Assembly: GCA_963851385.1 (NCBI GenBank)
Contig: CAWKPE010000031.1
Span: forward strand, 86,432-150,431
From: CAWEFA01 sp963851385
Lineage (GTDB): Bacteria; Bacteroidota; Bacteroidia; Bacteroidales; DTGW01
DNA length: 64,000 nt
Direction: 5' to 3'
The notes beneath the pieces were generated by a model that saw only the letters and a program-made list of their open reading frames with translations, ran no database searches and was not told the DNA's origin. The position numbers and the translations under genes are program-made. Position 1 is the first letter of the stretch. Every line of letters starts with the position of its first letter. Below, in pieces: positions 57,126 through 64,000 of this stretch.

Positions 57126-59534
57126 ATGAAAAAGAAAAATTCATTTTACACTTGTTTAATAGTAATTTCATTAAATCTAATTTCAACATCATTATTTGCC
57201 GGCTATGAAAACTTGAAAATTTGGTACCGTCAACCTGCTAATGCATCTATTGCTGATAACGGTAACGGATGGGTCAACGAACCTGAGTGGTTAAAGGCAT
57301 TTCCATTGGGAAATGGTTCATTAGGAATAATGGTTTATGGAGATGTAAATAAAGAACGTATTCAGTTAAATGAAAAAAGTCTTTGGTCCGGAAGTTCGGA
57401 TGATAATGATAATCCGGATGCGTATGCTGCTCTTGAAAAAATCAGGCAATTACTTTGGGAAGGTAAGTATAAAGAAGCCGGAGAATTGACACAGAAAACC
57501 CAGGTATGTAAAGGAAAAGGTTCGGGTTATGGCGGAGGTTCTAAAGTACCTTTTGGCTGTTATCAAACTTTGGGAAATCTTTGGATCGATTTTGGTAAGA
57601 CTTCGCCATATTCGAAATACAATTGGGAATTGAATATAAACAATGCTATTTCCAGAATCAATTATAGTCAGGATGGCATAGCATTTTCCCGCGAAATATT
57701 TGTTAGCTATCCTGCGCAGGCTATTATCATTCGCCTCACTGCTGATAAACTTGGACAAATATCATTCAAGTGCTCGCTGGATCGACCTGAACGTTACAAA
57801 ACATATGCAGACAAAGACCAGTTGATAATGAGCGGAACATTATTAAATGGAAAAGATGGAGATGGTATGAATTATATGACAAGGCTAAAAGCGCTTAACT
57901 CAGGAGGAACGGTGACTTATTCAAACAATAATATTGTCGTAAAAAATGCAAATGAATGCATTCTGGTAATTACGGCTGCTACCGATTACGTTCTTCATTA
58001 CCCTGATTATAAAGGCAGAGATTATAAAAACATAAGTTTGCAAAATCTTAATTATGTGATTTCAAAACCCTATAAAAATCTGGTTAATGAACATATGGAA
58101 GATTTCAACAAATATTTTTGCCGTGCCAGTTTGAATATTTCAAATAATTACCAGGATACAATTCCAACGGATTCTTTACTAGCCAGATTTAAAAGAAACC
58201 AGTTTGATACACATCTGTACGAATTGTATTTTCAGTTTGGAAGATACCTGCTAATATCCTCATCACGTCAAGGCACATTGCCTGCAAACTTGCAGGGCTT
58301 GTGGTCAAATAAAATTCAGACGCCCTGGAACTGCGATTATCATACAAACATTAATGTGGAAATGAATTATTGGCCTGCTGAAGTAACTAATCTATCGGAG
58401 TGCCATTTACAATTGATAGATTTTATTAAGTCCCTGGAATCACCGGGAAGTAAAACTGCACAAATACAATATCATGCTAAAGGCTGGTGTGTACATCCCA
58501 TTACCAATGTGTGGGGATTTACTACTCCTGGCGAACAGGCTTTATGGGGTTTGCATCTTGGTGCCGGAGGTTGGCTTTGCCAGCATTTGTGGGAACATTA
58601 TGCATTCACTTTGGATACAGATTATCTTAAAGAAATATTTCCTGTTATTCAGCAATCAGCCGTGTTTTATCTTGACTGGCTGGTAACGGATCCGAAAACC
58701 GGAAAGTTAGTTTCAGGTCCGGCAGGTTCACCTGAAAATTCATTTATTGCTCCGGATAGCTCAGTTTGCCAAATAAGTATGGGGCCATCACATGACCAGG
58801 AAATTATAAATGAATTATTCGGAAATATTTTAGATATCGCCAAAATTTTAAATTTAAAAAACGAATTTATTGATAAAGTAAGTACAGCGAAAGAAAAATT
58901 ATTGCTTCCAGGCATTGCTTCAGATGGCAGGTTAATGGAATGGGCAGAAGAATTTAAAGAAAAAGAACCCGGGCACAGGCATATTTCACATTTGTTTGCT
59001 GTGCATCCTGGCAGTACAATCACTTATAAAACAACTCCTGAATTAATGAACGCTGCAAAAAAATCACTTGAATACCGTTTAAGCCATGGAGGAGGTCATA
59101 CCGGCTGGAGCGCGGCTTGGATGATTAATCTCTGGGCAAGGTTCTATGAAGGAGATAAAGCGCTGGATGCTTTGAATAAAGTGTTAACCAATTGCACTGC
59201 AGATAATTTATTTGACTTGCATGCTCCGTTCCAGATTGACGGGAACTTTGGTTCCACTGCCGGTATAGCTGAAATGTTAATTCAGTCGCATACGGGTGAA
59301 ATAATTTTGCTGCCAGCTCTTCCAAAAAATTGGCCCAATGGAGAAGTTAAAGGATTATGTGCTAGGGGAGGTTTTGTTGTTGATATAACATGGAAAGAAG
59401 GTAAACCAACTAAATTATCTGTATTATCAAAAGCAGGCGGGAAACTTAAAATGCGCTGCAATGAAAAGTATGTTGAAATTGATACTCAGAAAGGTAAAAT
59501 TTATACTTTTAATGAAAAACTGAATACTGTTTAA
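57126..59534 (+). CDS. GH95 glycoside hydrolase (alpha-L-fucosidase-type)
   Basis: The 802-residue secreted protein has a signal peptide (to about residue 24). The N-terminal GH95 domain includes LKIWYRQPANAS and WLKAFPLGNGSLGIMVYGDVN. Further on are QLNEKSLWSGS, LPANLQGLWSN, WNCDYHTNINVEMNYWPAEV (catalytic Asn region), GPSHDQEIINELF, SHGGGHTGWSAAWMINLWAR and FQIDGNFGSTAGIAEML. These are the hallmarks of alpha-1,2-L-fucosidase or related alpha-L-galactosidase. No SusCD pair lies beside it, so the substrate and import route cannot be placed. Confidence 0.92.
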   Translation: MKKKNSFYTCLIVISLNLISTSLFAGYENLKIWYRQPANASIADNGNGWVNEPEWLKAFPLGNGSLGIMVYGDVNKERIQLNEKSLWSGSSDDNDNPDAYAALEKIRQLLWEGKYKEAGELTQKTQVCKGKGSGYGGGSKVPFGCYQTLGNLWIDFGKTSPYSKYNWELNINNAISRINYSQDGIAFSREIFVSYPAQAIIIRLTADKLGQISFKCSLDRPERYKTYADKDQLIMSGTLLNGKDGDGMNYMTRLKALNSGGTVTYSNNNIVVKNANECILVITAATDYVLHYPDYKGRDYKNISLQNLNYVISKPYKNLVNEHMEDFNKYFCRASLNISNNYQDTIPTDSLLARFKRNQFDTHLYELYFQFGRYLLISSSRQGTLPANLQGLWSNKIQTPWNCDYHTNINVEMNYWPAEVTNLSECHLQLIDFIKSLESPGSKTAQIQYHAKGWCVHPITNVWGFTTPGEQALWGLHLGAGGWLCQHLWEHYAFTLDTDYLKEIFPVIQQSAVFYLDWLVTDPKTGKLVSGPAGSPENSFIAPDSSVCQISMGPSHDQEIINELFGNILDIAKILNLKNEFIDKVSTAKEKLLLPGIASDGRLMEWAEEFKEKEPGHRHISHLFAVHPGSTITYKTTPELMNAAKKSLEYRLSHGGGHTGWSAAWMINLWARFYEGDKALDALNKVLTNCTADNLFDLHAPFQIDGNFGSTAGIAEMLIQSHTGEIILLPALPKNWPNGEVKGLCARGGFVVDITWKEGKPTKLSVLSKAGGKLKMRCNEKYVEIDTQKGKIYTFNEKLNTV

Positions 59535-59637
59535 TTAGGATCTGAGACTTTAACTCTGCTTGGCATACATTAAAAGTCATATTGAACATTGTTGAGAAAA
59601 ACCTGTTATTTATTCAGTTTAATGTAAATATTATAAA

Positions 59638-61392
59638 CTACTTCACCTCATTAACTCTGAAAACTGCAAAAGTAACACCTTTCATAGTCACTGAAACCTT
59701 ACTATCTTTTAATAAGGCAATACCACTGCCTGAAATCAATTGAGGTTTTTTGCATTTATAGTTTATTGTAAATGATGCTGTATCTTCTCTGTTCGCGGGA
59801 TTAATCACTATTAACAACCTGTCTTCTCCATTTGCCCTGACATAAGCAAGAGGATACTTGTCTTTTTCCGCATAAACAGGAACAAATTCTGAATAAGCTA
59901 AAAGTGCAGGTTCTGTATTGTGCAATTTAATTAACTCTTTCACCTTATTTAGTAATGAATTTGGATCATTTTCCTGAGTGACCACATCAGGAGCATCTTT
60001 AGACAAATCAACTGCCCTGTAAAGTTTCTCTGGAGTAACAACAGAAAAACCTTTATTTGGCCCATTGTTCCATTGCATAGGAGTCCTGTCTCCGGCTCGG
60101 CCCATATAGCTTCCTTCGGTATGAGGCAAACCTTCTAATTGTTTCATCCCAATCTCATCACCATAATAAATAAAAGGTGTACCGGGCATTGTTAACATAA
60201 AAGCAAAGATTACAGCTATATCTTTATCCGTTCTTCCATGATTCTTTATTCTGGTCAAATCATGGTTTCCAAAGGGAACAGCAATATATCCTTTGTCTTT
60301 GCTATCATAGTATTGATCTAAATAAACATCAAGAAAATGGGAAATATCTCCTTTTCCTTCTGAATCAAAATAGCTATGCCCATCGTGATTTGGATTTCTT
60401 ATTTTTTCTTTTTGAAATAAATCATCGTAACCATTAAACCAATGAAAAAAATCAGCATTGAACCCACCTTTCACAGCATCTTTTGGATATGACCATTCGG
60501 CAACTGTAAATGTTCCCGGGTATTCTTTATCAAGAAATTCTCTTACCGTTTTCCAGTATTTACTGGTTTCTGACCCATCATCATTTTTCACTAGTGAGCC
60601 AGCCATGTCAATCCTGAAACCGTCGCAACCCATATTTAGCCAAAAACGCATTACATTTTTCATTTCTTCCTTCAAAGTCATCACATCAGGATGATTCGTC
60701 GGTAACTGCCATGGTTGTTGAGGATCGGGATGCGCATAACCGTAATTCAAAGCAGGTTGGTGCCAGAAAAAATTATTCATAAACATTCCATCACGATCGC
60801 AATATCCTTGTATAAAATTAGCTTTATAATTATCCATTCCTGGAAACCAAGTGCTATTCGTCCAAACAAACCAGTTGGAATATTTATTTGGTTTAGGATC
60901 ACAGGATGCCTTAAACCATGGATGATCAATACTTGTATAGCTGGGAACATAATCAATAATGATATGCATGCCTCTTTTATGAACTTCAGCAAATAATTTT
61001 TTAGCATCGTCATTTGTCCCATAGCGAGGAGCGACTTTATAGAAGTCCGTAATATCGTAACCTGCATCACGAAATGGTGACTCATAGAAAGGATTAAGCC
61101 AAATGACACTAATCCCCAAACTTTTTATATAATCAAGTTTATCAATGATACCTTGCAAATCTCCTATACCGTCACCATTTGAATCATAAAATGTTTGAGG
61201 ATATATTTGGTAAAAAACCGCGTTATCAACCCAGGAAGGACTGACTGGACGATTTACCTTGCCTGTAACTATACCTTTTTCAACTGATAATTTTTTACTT
61301 TCAATTTGAGTCTGACTAATTAGCAAACTATTGTTATAACAAAAACTAATTGCAACAATTGCAAACAAATAAAACTTTCTATGATTAGTCAT
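59638..61392 (-). CDS. GH13 alpha-amylase-family enzyme, secreted
   Basis: The 584-residue protein has a signal peptide (to about residue 26). The (beta/alpha)8 barrel shows AVFYQIYPQTFYDSNGDGIGDLQG, the nucleophile Asp in DGFRIDMAGS, the acid/base Glu in FTVAEWSYPKDA and the stabilising Asp in PFGNHDLTRIKNHG. MPGTPFIYYGDEIGM follows. A C-terminal beta-sandwich ends it. The order resembles oligo-1,6-glucosidase/alpha-glucosidase-type enzymes of GH13; the exact substrate is not determined. It converges with the GH95 gene and probably has its own transcript. Confidence 0.9.
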   Translation of the reverse strand: MTNHRKFYLFAIVAISFCYNNSLLISQTQIESKKLSVEKGIVTGKVNRPVSPSWVDNAVFYQIYPQTFYDSNGDGIGDLQGIIDKLDYIKSLGISVIWLNPFYESPFRDAGYDITDFYKVAPRYGTNDDAKKLFAEVHKRGMHIIIDYVPSYTSIDHPWFKASCDPKPNKYSNWFVWTNSTWFPGMDNYKANFIQGYCDRDGMFMNNFFWHQPALNYGYAHPDPQQPWQLPTNHPDVMTLKEEMKNVMRFWLNMGCDGFRIDMAGSLVKNDDGSETSKYWKTVREFLDKEYPGTFTVAEWSYPKDAVKGGFNADFFHWFNGYDDLFQKEKIRNPNHDGHSYFDSEGKGDISHFLDVYLDQYYDSKDKGYIAVPFGNHDLTRIKNHGRTDKDIAVIFAFMLTMPGTPFIYYGDEIGMKQLEGLPHTEGSYMGRAGDRTPMQWNNGPNKGFSVVTPEKLYRAVDLSKDAPDVVTQENDPNSLLNKVKELIKLHNTEPALLAYSEFVPVYAEKDKYPLAYVRANGEDRLLIVINPANREDTASFTINYKCKKPQLISGSGIALLKDSKVSVTMKGVTFAVFRVNEVK

Positions 61393-61830
61393 ATATTTAA
61401 CTTATTGGTAATTTTAGTAGTGCCTAAAGTACATACTTTAAAGGATTTTTTAAAAGGATATTGACTTATTTTTTAATTGTATTGCGGATGATTTGTGAAG
61501 TATTTAAAATTTATCAGGCGCGTGTACCTTTTAAATAATTGATTCTATCAGACATTGATATTTAAAAAGCCATTACTCACCAAAATTAATAGCAAAAACA
61601 AATTATGCATCCATCACGCGTATTAATTATTTTATCTTTTTCATTATAACAGGGCTTAAATTATTAATAATAATTTCCTGTGCTTTTAAATGAAATATGG
61701 TAAAGAAATAATGAATTGATTATGCAACCAATTTATTTATTATGACAAATTGACCCTGAATAATCTTCACTTTTCATATCTGTTCATTTTTTTTTTGAAA
61801 AAGAAGATTAATCCTTATAAACTAAGAAAA
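61393..61830. other. Intergenic, no gene seen
   Basis: 438-base AT-rich gap between the GH13 gene and the SGNH gene, both on the minus strand. No RNA, repeat or clear promoter was recognised. A degenerate TACTTTAG near the GH13 start could be a weak -7 box. Confidence 0.35.
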
Positions 61831-63453
61831 TTATTTTACTATTAGCTTCTGGTTTAAGAAATTTTGTCCATTACTAATTTTAACAATATAAACACCTTTA
61901 GATAATCCTGCATTTATTTCAGTTTCATTTTTACTCAAAGCAGCACTATATACCATTTTGCCTAACATATCATAAATTCTTACTTGCGGACTGACGATTA
62001 AATTGTTAAGTAAAATTCTGAATTTGCCTCCATCAGCAGGATTCGGGAAAATACTGGCATTGTCAGATTTATCCTGAAAAATTATCTCCACCGGTTTATT
62101 TACTCCAATACTGAAAGTATATGTACTCGCGCATGAGTCACTGTTTTTAAAAGTTGCAATATAACCACCTGCCTGTGTAGATTGTATTTTATTCAATACA
62201 ACTTCTCGAGATGTCGAACTAAATCCACCGGGTCCACTCCATGACCATGATCCACTATCTGCTGCTTGAGGGCTTAAAATTGCACTGTCACCTACATTTA
62301 ATGTTGCACTTGCTTTGATAGTAAATGTATCCTGATTGACTTTAATGTATGGAATTATTTCTGTTGCCATACATCCACCGTAAAGAGAATCCATTTTTTC
62401 AGCCCAGAGCATTTGTATGTCTGCAGCACCTGATGCATTAGGATGAATACCGTCGGTGTTTAAGTCACCAGGATGGGCCAAGAACCAATTATAAAAATCA
62501 GGACCGGAGATCAGATTGTTTTGAGCAGTTAGGTCATCAACAGCCTTAAAATAATCGGGGTGTATTTGCCAGCCTGTTGGATTTGTCGTATAAGCTGGAT
62601 TGGTAGCCAGTACATGCGCAATTATAGGCTGAATTCCGTACGCTTTACAAGAATCAATAACTGTCTGCATATTACTTTTAAATGTGGCAACATTGTCATT
62701 GGTACCTCCCCATGCATCATTAGTACCCATTTCGATGGCCCAAAAATGTGCATTCCCTGCCATCTTTAAATACTGGGAAATATTATTTTTAAAATCAGTG
62801 CTGGTAATGCAGCCAATACCACCCCTGATCATTGCAGGGTTATATCCTGAGTGGTTCTTATTTACCAGATCAGCATAATTCTTTGCAGGAGGAGTTCCTT
62901 TAAAAGCATTCGCTGAAATACTGGTTCCAGCAAAGAACCATACGTCAGAGTCTCCTAGTGAGGCATCAAAAACTTCCACTTCGTCTATCTGTCCGCCTCC
63001 TTTTATAATTTGCATTTTTACCCAGCTTGCCCCGGAAAAATCAATAAGATCACCTCGTGCAGTTACTATATTGCCACGAACTGAATCAACAATTGACCAT
63101 GTGCCATCAACTCCATTTGTAGAGTTTGATGATATCAGAAAGTTATAATCTACCGGAAAGGATGTAGTATTTGGACATTGGGAAGGTGCAAGTTCATTGG
63201 ACCATGCATAAATAGGATTATTCCAGTTTACAAAAACTTTGGAAGGACCGGAATCCACTTTTATAGCTATCCAGGAACCATTACTTACATTAAACGAAGT
63301 TCCGCCGAATTTATCGTCAACAAGATAAGAAGCACTACCGCTAGAAGTGTATACAGGCTTGCCACGGGAAATAATAGGATTTGGAACTATAGCAGAAAAA
63401 ATAGGACACAGAAGTATAAATATTAGTGATGTCGCAAATATCGATTTTTTCAT
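61831..63453 (-). CDS. SGNH/GDSL-type esterase with T9SS sorting domain
   Basis: The 540-residue secreted protein has a signal peptide. An N-terminal beta-rich part (SYLVDDKFGGTSFNVSNGSWIAIKV and following) resembles a discoidin-type domain. The SGNH hydrolase core shows block I WFFAGTSISANAF with Ser in GTSI, GGIG, MGTNDAWGG and the catalytic DGIHPN. An Ig-like module follows, and the C-terminus is a type IX secretion sorting domain (SIFPNPADGGKF ending FLNQKLIVK). Likely acts on the cell surface or outside, deacetylating or cleaving esters on carbohydrate. The substrate is unknown. Confidence 0.88.
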   Translation of the reverse strand: MKKSIFATSLIFILLCPIFSAIVPNPIISRGKPVYTSSGSASYLVDDKFGGTSFNVSNGSWIAIKVDSGPSKVFVNWNNPIYAWSNELAPSQCPNTTSFPVDYNFLISSNSTNGVDGTWSIVDSVRGNIVTARGDLIDFSGASWVKMQIIKGGGQIDEVEVFDASLGDSDVWFFAGTSISANAFKGTPPAKNYADLVNKNHSGYNPAMIRGGIGCITSTDFKNNISQYLKMAGNAHFWAIEMGTNDAWGGTNDNVATFKSNMQTVIDSCKAYGIQPIIAHVLATNPAYTTNPTGWQIHPDYFKAVDDLTAQNNLISGPDFYNWFLAHPGDLNTDGIHPNASGAADIQMLWAEKMDSLYGGCMATEIIPYIKVNQDTFTIKASATLNVGDSAILSPQAADSGSWSWSGPGGFSSTSREVVLNKIQSTQAGGYIATFKNSDSCASTYTFSIGVNKPVEIIFQDKSDNASIFPNPADGGKFRILLNNLIVSPQVRIYDMLGKMVYSAALSKNETEINAGLSKGVYIVKISNGQNFLNQKLIVK

Positions 63454-63921
<468 letters not shown>

Positions 63922-64000
63922 AGGCTTTAGAAATTAATGAGTCATTTAATTAATGTAAAATTCCAATTAGTTTATTAAGACATAAATAATTATTATTAAT

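Overview
This 64 kb stretch comes from an AT-rich member of the Bacteroidota, most likely a Bacteroidales-type anaerobe. The evidence is a type III glutamine synthetase next to a type I enzyme, a SufBCDS/SufE/DUF59 Fe-S system, a FecR/ECF-sigma/STN-TonB receptor unit, DUF4249 and DUF6600 proteins, a type IX secretion sorting tail, many SPII lipoproteins, and repeated TAnnTTTG promoter elements (the Bacteroidota -7 box) close to start codons. Shine-Dalgarno sites are not evident.

Layout. 1-4.7 kb: a TPR/OmpA-like lipoprotein (broken), a SiaC-type phosphoprotein, two response regulators, a DUF3109 protein and a small lipoprotein. 5-9 kb: glnA (GSI) and glnN (GSIII) side by side. 9-21.4 kb: Fe-S assembly, with sufE-sufT-queG and sufB-[four-helix S23 gene]-sufC-sufD-sufS on the minus strand. 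The two blocks are separated by an opposite-strand cassette of two LTA-synthase-like phosphotransferases and a GT4 glycosyltransferase. 21.6-29.7 kb: thiL, a 2-hydroxyacid dehydrogenase, a beta-barrel protein, a lipoprotein, priA, a heptose-7-phosphate kinase and tRNA-Pro(CGG). 29.8-38.5 kb: a GPH sugar transporter, a DUF6600 protein, a GH26 enzyme with an extra C-terminal domain, an acyltransferase, an S9 peptidase, tadA and a PHP phosphatase. 38.5-43.3 kb: a hybrid histidine kinase, aspS and a REP-like palindrome cluster with a Y1 transposase. 43.3-49.1 kb: a five-gene cell-surface signalling unit. 49.3-56.9 kb: an unrecognised protein, an Xaa-Pro aminopeptidase, a lipoprotein, fumC, an ArsC-like protein and an ABC exporter pair. 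57-63.5 kb: GH95, GH13 and a T9SS-exported SGNH hydrolase. A tRNA-Ser(GCT) lies at the right end.

Eight genes, including essential ones (aspS, priA) and fumC, are split by about 21 single-base frame changes, of which about 18 are insertions, mostly in short homopolymers. This looks like uncorrected long-read error rather than decay. I rebuilt these genes across the shifts.

The most unusual structures are: (1) the four-helix-bundle (S23/IVP-like) gene between sufB and sufC, bordered by oppositely oriented arrays of a 10-bp repeat; (2) the REP-like composite inverted repeat beside an HUH/Y1 transposase; (3) a perfect palindrome at the predicted suf transcription start with a third half-site two helical turns upstream; and (4) an AspRS reading frame about 115 residues longer than usual. 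No CRISPR array, rRNA, prophage or SusCD-type polysaccharide locus was seen.
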